A stretch of 64,000 nt of DNA from Acidimicrobiaceae bacterium. GTDB lineage: Bacteria; Actinomycetota; Acidimicrobiia; Acidimicrobiales; RAAP-2. The position numbers were made by a program, and so were the translations under genes. Each line of letters starts with the position of its first letter. Within the stretch, counting starts at the first letter, position 1. Positions 50,769-59,203 of the stretch are shown here, piece after piece. Where the stretch lies: contig PMFN01000031.1 in NCBI GenBank assembly GCA_003155135.1, positions 1 through 64,000 of the forward strand, read 5' to 3'. A model generated the notes under the pieces. That model did not search any database, was not told the DNA's origin, and was given only the letters and a program-made list of their open reading frames with translations.

Positions 50769-52178
50769 TCAGCGAGCACGGCCGATGGTGTCGCCAGCCA
50801 CCCGGGTGCGTCCCGTCGCCCGGTGTGCCTCATCGATCGCACGTTCGCATTCGAGGTGCTCGAGCAGGCGCTTCACCGGCATGGCCGCGCGATCCTGCTG
50901 TGTCGGCACTCCCCTCTCGCCCTCGAGCCCCCATCGCCGACGGTAGGCAGTGAGCCCGGACGCTGCGGCCGCGTAGCGAGCCTGGCCGTCTGCGACCGAA
51001 GGCCGCGGGCCGAGGCGCTCGAGCACCGCCGCCGAGAGGACCATGGCGCCGCTCGCCGTGGGGCGCTCGCTCACACCGAGTTCGCCGTGGGTGGGCGCCC
51101 AGACTTCTGCCGCTGCGTCGATCTGCACCGCACTCGCACCGTCGGGCGATGCCCGTGCCCACGCCTCGACGACTGCACGCCGGGTCACCACGCCATCAGC
51201 GCTACGGCCGAGCAGCTGGGCGAACTCGACCTCGTCGAGCGACCCGTCGGGTCGGGCGGTGTTGCCCGGGTCGGCACGGGTGGGCACGACTGCCGCCAGA
51301 TCCTTCGGTTCGAGGCCCAGCGCCTCCACCCGGTCCGCCCAGCCCGCGCGCTGTGCATCGTCACCGACGTACCCCTTGGGTTCCCGGGTGCTCGCCCACG
51401 CAGCGGTGCGGCGGGACCGCGACGGCCGACCCACGGTTGCCAGCTCGGAGCGGATCTCTGCGCTGCGAGAGGAGAACTCGCCGCGCACTGCTCTCGGGAT
51501 GCCGACGATGTCGTAGCGGCCGGCCCCGACGCGCTCCCACGAGACCCCGAGACCCCGTCGCAGCGAGTCGCGCAGGTGCGCGTCGTAGAGCGCTCCCGCG
51601 GCGTTGCGGTGCGCGTAGAGCGCCCTGCTGTCGGTCGTCGACCATCGCCCGTCACTCCCGTGGGCGAGGTTCGCGACAACGACGTGGGAGTGCAGGTGCG
51701 GGTCGCCAGCCCGGCTGGTCCCATGCGTGAAGCGCGCCGCAACCGGTCCGCCGGTGAGCACGGTGGCACCGAGGCCGGCTGAACGACGCCGCGCAACCAC
51801 CGCGTGGGCGCCCAGGTAGCGCATCGCGCCATCGACGGCGTCGAGATGGCATTGGAGGACGGCCCGCCGCAGGTCGGCGTCGCCGAGCCCGTGGAGCACA
51901 CTGACCGATTTCGGGGCGGTGAAGACGAGGTCGAAGCCCGGCACGCGCTGCCGGCTGTTCACGAGCAATGCCCCGCCGCCGGGTCGCCTACCTTCGAGCA
52001 CGGCCGCCAGCTGGGCAGGTTCGCAGGTTCCGACCAGGCCGAGGCCATGGGCGCCGCCGCCGAGCCACTTCCCTGCGGAGGACGACGGCCGCAGTGGCCC
52101 CTCGAGCGTCGCCGCCAGGTCGCGCTCGGCGAAGTAGTAGGCGGCACCGTCTCGCCCCACCGGGGCCATACCGAGCAC
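50769..52178 (-). CDS. MobF-family (TrwC-type) relaxase without helicase domain
   Basis: A 469-residue HUH endonuclease. The catalytic Tyr pair is AAYYFAERD (Tyr14/15), the conserved Asp is in GFDLVFTAPKSVSVL, and the metal-binding His residues are His152 (ARFTHGT), His163 and His165 (GDPHLHSHVVVANL), with the spacing of TrwC. It would nick one strand at an oriT and stay bound to its 5' end. TrwC/TraI have a RecD-like helicase after this domain; here only about 200 unassigned residues follow. GTG at 52178 lies 6 nt after a leader-peptide stop; ATG at 52169 is an alternative. Confidence 0.88.
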   Translation of the reverse strand: MLGMAPVGRDGAAYYFAERDLAATLEGPLRPSSSAGKWLGGGAHGLGLVGTCEPAQLAAVLEGRRPGGGALLVNSRQRVPGFDLVFTAPKSVSVLHGLGDADLRRAVLQCHLDAVDGAMRYLGAHAVVARRRSAGLGATVLTGGPVAARFTHGTSRAGDPHLHSHVVVANLAHGSDGRWSTTDSRALYAHRNAAGALYDAHLRDSLRRGLGVSWERVGAGRYDIVGIPRAVRGEFSSRSAEIRSELATVGRPSRSRRTAAWASTREPKGYVGDDAQRAGWADRVEALGLEPKDLAAVVPTRADPGNTARPDGSLDEVEFAQLLGRSADGVVTRRAVVEAWARASPDGASAVQIDAAAEVWAPTHGELGVSERPTASGAMVLSAAVLERLGPRPSVADGQARYAAAASGLTAYRRRWGLEGERGVPTQQDRAAMPVKRLLEHLECERAIDEAHRATGRTRVAGDTIGRAR

Positions 52179-52184
52179 CGGCCC

Positions 52185-52217
52185 TCAGCCCGCCGGAGCC
52201 ACGTGCGCCGTAATCAT
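52185..52217 (-). CDS. putative 10-residue leader peptide of the relaxase gene
   Basis: ATG at 52217 opens MITAHVAPAG and stops 6 nt before the relaxase GTG. The TGA followed by GGGCCG also provides the only SD-like G-rich sequence. With TAGCAT 7 nt upstream the peptide would be translated leaderless and could couple to the relaxase. Confidence 0.35.
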   Translation of the reverse strand: MITAHVAPAG

Positions 52218-52224
52218 GACTTTC

Positions 52225-52230
52225 ATGCTA
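52225..52230 (-). promoter_or_regulatory. -10 box TAGCAT of relaxase transcript
   Basis: TAGCAT is followed by GAAAGTC and an ATG at 52217. The surrounding 40 bp is AT-richer than the genes on either side. Confidence 0.45.
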
Positions 52231-52269
52231 TTTGAAACTGACTGACGATGCCCAGTGACTGCGGTCCGC

Positions 52270-54207
52270 TCAGGCCCCGTAGCGGGCTAAGACCCGGCGC
52301 GCGGCGTCTGCTGCCGTCGACGCGAAGTCCGACGGCCCGAGCACCGTCGCGTGGGGCCCGAGCTGGAGGAGCAGGCGTTCAAGCCACGCCGTCCCCCCGA
52401 CGGCGAGGGTCACCACCTGACGGCCCGCGGATCCCTCGGGGCGCACGGCGAGGACAGGGACGCTGTCGGCGACCCATGCAGCCTCGGGATCGAGTCGCAA
52501 CTCGACGGTGACCGCTCCGGGCCCGGGCACGAACGCCTCCGACGTCGCCCGGGGCGCTGCTGCCGCGATGTCGGGCTGAGGGCCGACAGTGTGCATCGAG
52601 CGGACACGGTCGATCCGGAACCTCCTCACATCCCCGGCCCGCTGGCACAGGGCGTCGACGTACCAGTGCCCGTCGAGGGAGATCACCCGGTAAGGGTCGA
52701 TCTCGCGTTCGGTGTTGGTGTCGCTCGAGGCTGAGTAGTACTCGATCTCGATGCGCTCGTTCCGGTCGAGCGCGTCGCGCATCGGCGCGAGCAGCGCCGG
52801 CGCATCGAGGTCGACCACGAGGCGCTGATGGTCACCGAGGGCGGCGTCGAGCTTCGCCAGGGCGCCGGCGAGCGCGCCCTCTCGGTCGGCGCCGGGTATC
52901 GCCAGGATGGTGCGTGCCGATGTGGCGAGTGCGAATCCCTCGGCTGCGGTGAGTCGGCGGGGGCGCCCCATCTCGGCTGGCAGCAGCGCCTCGACCATGT
53001 CATCGGTCACAAGGATCTCCATCAGGGCGTCCGGCGTGTAGGGCGGCACACCGCAACAGGCCGCGAGCTCGAGCTCACGGACCAGTTCGTCGGGGGGGAT
53101 GTCGAAGCGTTGCGCCACCTCGGCGATCGGTGCGGCTCCCACACGCGCCAGCCACGACACGATGGCGAGGAGCCTGCGCAGGCGTGTGCTCGCGTCTCGA
53201 CCCGTCGCGCCCGGGGGCTCCTCCGCTGCGCTCGGCGGGCCGGCGACACCGCCCGATGGCACGGCAAGGGCACCGTCGGGGTCACGCGGCAGAGTGACGA
53301 TGGCATCGAGCCACGACACCAGCTCATCTCGCAGCTCCTTTGGCTCGAGGAGCTCGGCGTGGTCGAGCAATCCGAGGACCCAGGAGCGCAGGAACTCGGT
53401 GCTGGTGATCCCGAGGCGCAGGACGACGCTGCCGTCGGGCCGCCGCTCGACCACCGCCCCCTCGCCGACCTCTTCGGCGACGCGCGCCGCCTCGATGGCG
53501 TCGACCAGGACGACGGCGTCGTCGCTGTCACCCTCCCCCGGCCGCACCGGCTCCTCGGCGGCTCCGGTGGCGTCGAAACCCTCCGGCAACGTGGCACCGC
53601 CGGAGGGTCCGGGCACCGGCGACCCGTCGATGCGGTCCACCCTGAATGTACGGCCGGCTTCGCGGTCCAGGTCCCAGCCGACCAGGTACCAGCGGCCCTG
53701 CCCGAACCGCAAGGCCGCGGGCGCCACATGGCGGGTGGCCCCCCGGTAGGAAAACGTCACCTCGGCGCGCGAGCGCAACGCCTCGAAGAGGGGCACGAGT
53801 GCCGCCTGTGGGACGATCGCGGCGACCGGGCGGGTCTCGGCCACGCCGCTCGCGCCCAGCTTCAACAGCGCATCACGACCACTAGGATCACCTAGGTGGA
53901 CGCCGGCCACGGCGAGTTGCAAAGCGGTCTGTTCCTCGGGGCTGAGCGCGAGGTCCGGCAGGTAGAAGGTGTCCGACTCGATGCGGTACCCGAACTGGCC
54001 AGGGCCCTCGACGGGGACGGCCGCAACGTCGATCCCCTCGTCTCGCAGCAGGCGCTTGTCGCGCTCGAACGCCTGGCGCCTCGCGTCGTGCGACGTCGGG
54101 TAGCCGGGGATCTCGGTCGCGATCTCCTCGAGGGTCAGCGGTCGAGTGGCCCCGAGCAGGACCAGCACGAGGTCGGTGAGTCGTTCCAGACGGTCAGGGG
54201 CGGCCAC
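52270..54207 (-). CDS. double-WYL transcriptional regulator (PafB-PafC fusion type)
   Basis: A 645-residue regulator. The first half has a helix-turn-helix (about 1-70, LERLTDLVLVLLGATRPLTL) and a WYL domain with RWYLVGWDLDREAGRTFRVD. The second half has a degenerate HTH (STRLRRLLAIVSWLARVGAA) and a second WYL domain with HWYVDALCQRAGDVRRFRID. In mycobacteria PafB and PafC are separate neighbours that form a heterodimer activating the DNA-damage response; here both are one chain. GTG at 54207 follows a TACGCT -10 box by 7 nt. WYL proteins sense nucleic acids, perhaps relevant to the relaxase gene 91 bp away (inference). Confidence 0.88.
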   Translation of the reverse strand: MAAPDRLERLTDLVLVLLGATRPLTLEEIATEIPGYPTSHDARRQAFERDKRLLRDEGIDVAAVPVEGPGQFGYRIESDTFYLPDLALSPEEQTALQLAVAGVHLGDPSGRDALLKLGASGVAETRPVAAIVPQAALVPLFEALRSRAEVTFSYRGATRHVAPAALRFGQGRWYLVGWDLDREAGRTFRVDRIDGSPVPGPSGGATLPEGFDATGAAEEPVRPGEGDSDDAVVLVDAIEAARVAEEVGEGAVVERRPDGSVVLRLGITSTEFLRSWVLGLLDHAELLEPKELRDELVSWLDAIVTLPRDPDGALAVPSGGVAGPPSAAEEPPGATGRDASTRLRRLLAIVSWLARVGAAPIAEVAQRFDIPPDELVRELELAACCGVPPYTPDALMEILVTDDMVEALLPAEMGRPRRLTAAEGFALATSARTILAIPGADREGALAGALAKLDAALGDHQRLVVDLDAPALLAPMRDALDRNERIEIEYYSASSDTNTEREIDPYRVISLDGHWYVDALCQRAGDVRRFRIDRVRSMHTVGPQPDIAAAAPRATSEAFVPGPGAVTVELRLDPEAAWVADSVPVLAVRPEGSAGRQVVTLAVGGTAWLERLLLQLGPHATVLGPSDFASTAADAARRVLARYGA

Positions 54208-54214
54208 GTCGTGC

Positions 54215-54220
54215 AGCGTA
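54215..54220 (-). promoter_or_regulatory. -10 box TACGCT of leaderless WYL regulator gene
   Basis: TACGCT is followed by GCACGAC and the GTG at 54207. Confidence 0.45.
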
Positions 54221-54239
54221 CGTCGGGCGGGGCCCTCTG

Positions 54240-55151
54240 ATGCACGACGGTTCGCCGTGGGCCTACCACCTCCATGTGGCTGCCTGGGTCGCCGTGCTGG
54301 CACTTGGCGTCCTCTACGCCCTTGCCGTCCGCCGGCGCGGGTGGCAGGCAACCACCCGGCAGGTCGCGCTCTTCTACGGAGGGCTCGCCCTTCTGCTCGG
54401 GGCCACCACCTGGCCACTCGCCGACCTGGCCGCGCACTGGCTGCTCAGTGCGCTGGTGCTCCAACGCCTCGTCCTCATGCTGGGCGCCCCGCCGCTCCTC
54501 CTCCTCGGCCTCCCGGTACCGGTGGCCGCCGCGCTCACACGCCCCCGGCTCGTCGACCATGTAGCACTTGCGTGCAGTCGGCCCAAGGTGGCGGTGGTGG
54601 TGGTCGTGCTGATCGCCGTGGGCTCACTCACTGCACCGGCGGTGCACGCCCAGAACAGCTCGCTGCTCTGGCGAGCGGTGTTCGACACCCTCATACTGCT
54701 CTCGGGGATCGTCCTGTGGACGCCCGTCCTGCGATGGGTTCCCGGTACCACCCGGCCGTCCCCGCTCGCTCGGACCGCCTACCTCATCATCCAGTCGATC
54801 GTCCCCAGCTTCCTCGCCATCGTGTGGATCTTCGCCCGCCACCCGCTCTACCCGGCCTATGACTACAAGGGCCACGTCCTCGGGCTCTCGGCGCTCGGCG
54901 AGCAGCAGATCGCCGGGTTCGTCGCCAAACTCGGGACGATCGCCGTGCTCTGGACCGTCGCGTTCATCGGCCTCGCACGGACCGAGGGCGAGGACCCCGA
55001 CGCCGCGGATCCCCTCACCTGGGCGGACGTGCAGCGACACTTGGAGCGCGCCGACCGAGGGGGCGCGATGGCCCTCGAGACGCAGCCATCCCCGCCCTCA
55101 GACGAGAAGCATGAGCCCGCCAAGGAGGAGGAGCACCGCGACCCAGAGTGA
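54240..55151 (+). CDS. CtaG-family cytochrome c oxidase assembly protein
   Basis: A 303-residue membrane protein with about seven hydrophobic segments and an acidic hydrophilic tail (residues 255-303). The WPLADLAAHWLLSALVLQRLV helix, LGAPPLLLLGLPVP and FDTLILLSGIVLWTPVL match the caa3-type CtaG_Cox family. It probably helps copper insertion or maturation of the terminal oxidase. Divergent from the WYL gene; ATG 32 bp from the latter's GTG. Confidence 0.85.
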   Translation: MHDGSPWAYHLHVAAWVAVLALGVLYALAVRRRGWQATTRQVALFYGGLALLLGATTWPLADLAAHWLLSALVLQRLVLMLGAPPLLLLGLPVPVAAALTRPRLVDHVALACSRPKVAVVVVVLIAVGSLTAPAVHAQNSSLLWRAVFDTLILLSGIVLWTPVLRWVPGTTRPSPLARTAYLIIQSIVPSFLAIVWIFARHPLYPAYDYKGHVLGLSALGEQQIAGFVAKLGTIAVLWTVAFIGLARTEGEDPDAADPLTWADVQRHLERADRGGAMALETQPSPPSDEKHEPAKEEEHRDPE

Positions 55152-55170
55152 GACCTGAGCGCCGAGGTGC

Positions 55171-55873
55171 TCAGCGCAGCACCTGTGGCGCGCCGAAGAC
55201 GGTGCGCACGCCTGGGCTGAACCGCACGCTGACCGGCTCGCCGCCGGCCGGTACCAGCCCCTCGACGAGGTCGCCGCACCGTTCTCGCAACGTGGCCGCC
55301 TGGAGCGGCCACGGAGGACGCTCGTTCGGGATCCAGACAGTGCGCCGTCCCACCTGTTCGTGGAGCCCGAGCCGCGCCGTCACGAACCGGTCCGCCTCGT
55401 CCGCAGCGACCTCATCTCCTACCTCGACACGCAGGACCGACGTCCCGCTTCTCGAAGGCGTCGGCGCTGGCGGTCGGTGATCGACCCGGCCCCGACCTCG
55501 ATACGCATGTGCGCCCAGGTGTAGGCGAGGCGTAGGCCTACGCGCGCAAGGGCGACCGTCGCCAGGCATGACGCGTGCATGGTGAGGAACCGAACGCCGC
55601 GGCGTCCCTCATCGTCGACGGAGTAGAGGCGGACGTTCGTCTCGGAAAACACCCCGGGCCACGGCACCGGGTGGTTGCGCCCAATGCCGCAGCGCGCCAT
55701 CTGGAAGGCGACGAGTCCGACATACGTGCGCCCGTCGAGCGTGTCGGGCGCAGTCCCCGGCGGGAAGAGCGGCTCGAGCGGCCCCGGGGTCGAAACCCCA
55801 GTGCACGAAGGTGACATTGCGCCAGTCTTGTTCGAACCAGGCACTCTCGATCCGAGGCAGGGGGCCGCGACAT
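55171..55873 (-). pseudogene. DUF2071 (YqjF-like) protein, broken by several frame changes
   Basis: The DUF2071 family order can be read only by changing frame. From ATG 55873, MSRPPASDRE is in one frame; ESAWFEQDWRNVTFVHWGFD and DPGAARAALPAG follow in a second. DTLDGRTYVGLVAFQMAR, VPWPGVFSETNVRLYSVDD, and AYTWAHMRIEVG are in a third. RPPWPLQAATLRERCGDLVE and VRFSPGVRTVF are back in the second frame. That needs at least three indels near 55840, 55770 and 55490. The ATG lies 3 bp after the DCC gene stop. Either a decayed gene or sequence errors. Confidence 0.72.
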
Positions 55874-55876
55874 CCG

Positions 55877-56245
55877 TCAGGAGGCGGTCACGTCGCACGC
55901 TGGCGTCGAACCGGGCAGGCGATGCCGGTTCGCCGCAACCACCCGGTAGGCGGCATCCACCACCGCACGCACTCCGGGGAGCGACGCGGCCCAGCCGAGC
56001 ACTCGCCAGCGTGTCGGGCTCGCCGAGAGGGCTGCTGCCACCGCTCTGCCACCTTCGACACTCGCGCTGTCGGTGCCGACCCATTGCACGGCGCGCCGAC
56101 ACGCCTCTTCACCAAGGCCGAGCGCAGGGAGATCCGCCTGCTGCCAGGCGACGACGTCGGCATCGAGACGGAGACGGGGGACAAGTCGGACCGTTCTGGC
56201 GCAGAAGCCGCAGTCCTCGTCCCAGATCAGTGCCGCTCTCGCCAT
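55877..56245 (-). CDS. DCC-family thiol-disulfide oxidoreductase-like protein (DUF393)
   Basis: A 122-residue protein with the N-terminal WDEDCGFCARTVRLV, the DxDCxxC motif of the thioredoxin-like DCC family. Helical C-terminus (RWRVLGWAASLPGVRAVVDA) is typical. Redox partner unknown. ATG at 56245 begins MARAALIWDEDCGFC. A TAGGCT -10 box at 56280-56275 would give a leader of about 20 nt. The DUF2071 pseudogene follows immediately, perhaps once co-transcribed. Confidence 0.82.
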   Translation of the reverse strand: MARAALIWDEDCGFCARTVRLVPRLRLDADVVAWQQADLPALGLGEEACRRAVQWVGTDSASVEGGRAVAAALSASPTRWRVLGWAASLPGVRAVVDAAYRVVAANRHRLPGSTPACDVTAS

Positions 56246-56274
56246 GGCTCGTCCCGTCGCTCGATCGCATTCCG

Positions 56275-56280
56275 AGCCTA
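56275..56280 (-). promoter_or_regulatory. -10 box TAGGCT of DCC-family gene
   Basis: TAGGCT on the minus strand, 29 bp before the ATG at 56245; same hexamer as at 940, 4724 and 30229. Confidence 0.35.
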
Positions 56281-56315
56281 CGGGCAACCCTCGATGGACG
56301 AGGCCTAGTAGTGGC

Positions 56316-57539
56316 CTAGTGGACCAGCTTGATGTAGTCGAACATCGGCAGATACAGGCAGATGACGATGCCGCCCACCACGGCGCCCATCAGCACGATC
56401 AGGATCGGCTCGAGGATGGTGGCGAGGTTGTCGGCTGTCTGCTCGACCTCGTCGTTGTACATGATGGCCAGGCGTTGGAGCATCTCATCGAGCGCACCGG
56501 TCTGCTCACCGACCTCGACCATCTGGACGACGAGCGCCGGGAAGAACGGGTTGAGCCGCATGGGCGCGGCGAAGGGCTGGCCTTCACGCACCGCCGCCTT
56601 GATCTGTTGGACCGCTTCGCTGAGCGCGGCGTTCCCCGACCCCTCCGAGACGATGTCGAGCGCCTCCATCACCGGCACACCGGCCGAGAGCAGGGAACTC
56701 AGCGTCGAGGAGAACCGGCTGAGCGCCGCTTTGTGCGCGAGCGGGCCGAAGATCGGGGGCTTGAGCTTGAACTTGTCCCACGTGAGGCGCCCTGACGGCG
56801 TCTTCAGCCACTGCTTGAAAGCCACGACGCCGATCACCACTATGGCGATCACCAGCAGTAGCCGCCAGCTGGCGAGCGTGTTCGAGATGGTGATGAGTGC
56901 TTGCGTGGGGGCGGGAAGCTTGCCGCCGAGGGACTTGAACAGGTTCTTGAAGACGGGGACGATGAGCAGCATCATGGCCAGCACGATGATCCCGATGACC
57001 GACACCACGATGATCGGGTAGGTCATGGCACTCTTGATCTTGCGGCGTAGGACGACTGATCGCTCGAGCTGCTGGGCGAGCGACTTGAGCACCTGGTCGA
57101 TGCTGCCACCCACCTCGCCGGCGCGGATCATGGCGATATAGAGCGTGTCGAACTGCTTGGGGAACTTGGCCAGGGACTGCGACAATGGCGCCCCGGATTC
57201 CACGTCGGAGCGCACCTGGGAAATCTTCTCGGCGAAGTACTTGTTCTTCATTTGGCCGAGCAGCACGCCCAGCGAACGGCTGATCGAGAGGCCCGACTCG
57301 ACCATGGTGGCGAACTGGCGGGTGAAGAGTGCGATCTCTTCGTCCTTAATCCGGTCCGTGATCCCGGGGATGACGATCTCGGTCTTGAGGCCGTCACCCT
57401 TGGCCGGGGTGACGGCGATGGGCAGGTAGCCCATCTCCCGGAGCCGGCCGACGACGAGCGGGAGGCTGTCGCCCTCGAGTTTGCCCTCGATCAACTGGCC
57501 CGATTGGTCCCGGACCTTGTAGTCGAACGTGACCGCCAC
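56316..57539 (-). CDS. pilC: type IV pilus inner-membrane platform protein PilC
   Basis: A 407-residue T2SF-domain protein with two repeats. The first (about 70-190) has FTRQFATMVESGLSISRSLG, and the second (about 275-395) has FSSTLSSLLSAGVPVMEALD and VEVGEQTGALDEMLQRLA. Three hydrophobic segments lie near 170-195, 220-240 and 380-400. It is the membrane base on which PilB and PilT act. GTG start with GAAGAGG upstream. Last gene of pilB-pilT-pilC, 29 bp after pilT. Confidence 0.92.
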   Translation of the reverse strand: MAVTFDYKVRDQSGQLIEGKLEGDSLPLVVGRLREMGYLPIAVTPAKGDGLKTEIVIPGITDRIKDEEIALFTRQFATMVESGLSISRSLGVLLGQMKNKYFAEKISQVRSDVESGAPLSQSLAKFPKQFDTLYIAMIRAGEVGGSIDQVLKSLAQQLERSVVLRRKIKSAMTYPIIVVSVIGIIVLAMMLLIVPVFKNLFKSLGGKLPAPTQALITISNTLASWRLLLVIAIVVIGVVAFKQWLKTPSGRLTWDKFKLKPPIFGPLAHKAALSRFSSTLSSLLSAGVPVMEALDIVSEGSGNAALSEAVQQIKAAVREGQPFAAPMRLNPFFPALVVQMVEVGEQTGALDEMLQRLAIMYNDEVEQTADNLATILEPILIVLMGAVVGGIVICLYLPMFDYIKLVH

Positions 57540-57568
57540 TTAGCTCGACCTCTTCCCGGCGCGCTCGC

Positions 57569-59203
57569 TCATCGGTAACTCGAGAGCTGTTGGGAGAGCT
57601 CCTCCTCGTCCCGGCAGCGGTCGAGGGCCATGTCGAGGGTGATGACGCCTTCGCGCACGAGTTGGGCGAGGGACTGGTCCATGGTCTGCATCCCCACCTG
57701 GGCTCCGGTCTGCATCAGCGAGTAGATCTGGTGGGTCTTCGCGCTGCGGATCAGGTTGCGCACACCCGAGGTTGCGATCAGCACCTCGGCGGCGACACAG
57801 CGGCCGTTTCCGTCGGACACGGGAACCAGCTGCTGGGTCACCACGGCTTCGAGTGTGGAGGAGAGCTGGATGCGGATCTGGTCCTGCTGGTTCGGCGGGA
57901 ACACGTCGATCACACGGTCGATGGTGCTCGAGGCGTCCTGCGTGTGCAGTGTGCCGAAGACGAGGTGGCCCGTCTCGGCAGCGGTCAGCGCAGTCTGGAT
58001 CGTCTCGAGGTCGCGCATCTCGCCCACGAGGATGACGTCGGGGTCTTGGCGCAGGACACGACGGAGCGCCTCGGAGAACGATGCGGTGTCCTCGCCCACC
58101 TCGCGCTGGCTGATCACCGAGCGCTTGTGGTGGTGGAGGAACTCGATGGGGTCCTCGACCGTGATGATGTGGAGGGGCTTCGTCTCGTTGATGATGTCGA
58201 CGAGCGAGGCAAGCGATGTCGACTTCCCCGAACCGGTCGGACCGGTCACGAGCACGAGGCCTCTGCGTAGGTCGGCGAAGCTCCTCATGACAGGCGGCAG
58301 CCCGAGCGACTCGAATTTGGGGATGATCTGGGGGATGGGGCGCAACGCCCCCGCCACGTCCCCGCGCTCTCTGGCGACGTTGACACGGAACCGGCTCACG
58401 CCTTCGATGGCGTAGGAGGTGTCGAGCTCGTTTTCTTTCTCGAACCGTGCGCGCTGCGAAGGTGGCAGGATCCCGAAGATGATGTTCTCGACCTCTTCGG
58501 AGCGCAGCAGCCCGACGTCTTCCATCGGTCGCAGCGCGCCGTGCAGTCGCACGCTCGGTGGGTTGCCCGCCGCCAGATGGAGGTCGGACGCGCCGATGCT
58601 CACCACGTAGCGGAGCAGGTCGTCGAGGTGCAGGCCGCCGGTGTGCCCCACCTCGGGGTGGGTGGGCAGCTCTGGCGCCGGCACCGGAGCTGCCGGCTCC
58701 GCGGCGACGTGGTGGGCGGTCCCATTCCCGTTGGGGGTCGCCGTCACAACCGGAGCGTCGGGAGGCAGGAGCCGGGCGATGACCGTCGGGTCTGCCAGCA
58801 CCGGCATGATCTCGCAGGAGAGTGTGCGAGACAGCGCTCGAAGGGTTCCCGTGTCGGGTGGTTCCCCGAACGCCACTATCAGGTGGTGCGCGGATGACCG
58901 AACTCCGACCACGCCATAGGCCCGTGCGATGTCGGGCGGCACCATCTCCAAAGCCTGCTGGGCAGGCGGGTCGCTCTCGAGGTCAGCCGAGGGCAGCTGC
59001 GCCAGCTGGGCGAGGGTGCTGACCACGACGGCAGGCGTGGCCACGCCTTCGCTGATGAGCAATGTTGCCAATGGCTGTTCCGCGTCACGGGCCCTGGCCA
59101 GCACGGGCAGCACCACGTAATCGGGCAGGAGCCCCCTGGTCACGAGCGCGCGAGCGAGTTGCTCGGACCACTCGGTGCGCAAGTCACTCGAAATAGTGCT
59201 CAT
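57569..59203 (-). CDS. pilT: type IV pilus retraction ATPase PilT with extra N-terminal domain
   Basis: A 544-residue ATPase, about 180 residues longer than ordinary PilT. The C-terminal part (about 195-544) is canonical: GASDLHLAAGNPPSVRLHG, Walker A GPTGSGKST (about 317-325), the Asp box ITVEDPIEF, Walker B DVILVGEMRDLETI, and TGHLVFGTLHT. The N-terminal 150 residues (ARALVTRGLLPDYVVLPVLA, ISEGVATPAVVVSTLAQLAQ) look like a T2SSE_N/MshEN domain, normally on PilB, joined by a Pro/Ala linker. ATG overlaps the pilB stop (ATGA). Confidence 0.9.
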   Translation of the reverse strand: MSTISSDLRTEWSEQLARALVTRGLLPDYVVLPVLARARDAEQPLATLLISEGVATPAVVVSTLAQLAQLPSADLESDPPAQQALEMVPPDIARAYGVVGVRSSAHHLIVAFGEPPDTGTLRALSRTLSCEIMPVLADPTVIARLLPPDAPVVTATPNGNGTAHHVAAEPAAPVPAPELPTHPEVGHTGGLHLDDLLRYVVSIGASDLHLAAGNPPSVRLHGALRPMEDVGLLRSEEVENIIFGILPPSQRARFEKENELDTSYAIEGVSRFRVNVARERGDVAGALRPIPQIIPKFESLGLPPVMRSFADLRRGLVLVTGPTGSGKSTSLASLVDIINETKPLHIITVEDPIEFLHHHKRSVISQREVGEDTASFSEALRRVLRQDPDVILVGEMRDLETIQTALTAAETGHLVFGTLHTQDASSTIDRVIDVFPPNQQDQIRIQLSSTLEAVVTQQLVPVSDGNGRCVAAEVLIATSGVRNLIRSAKTHQIYSLMQTGAQVGMQTMDQSLAQLVREGVITLDMALDRCRDEEELSQQLSSYR

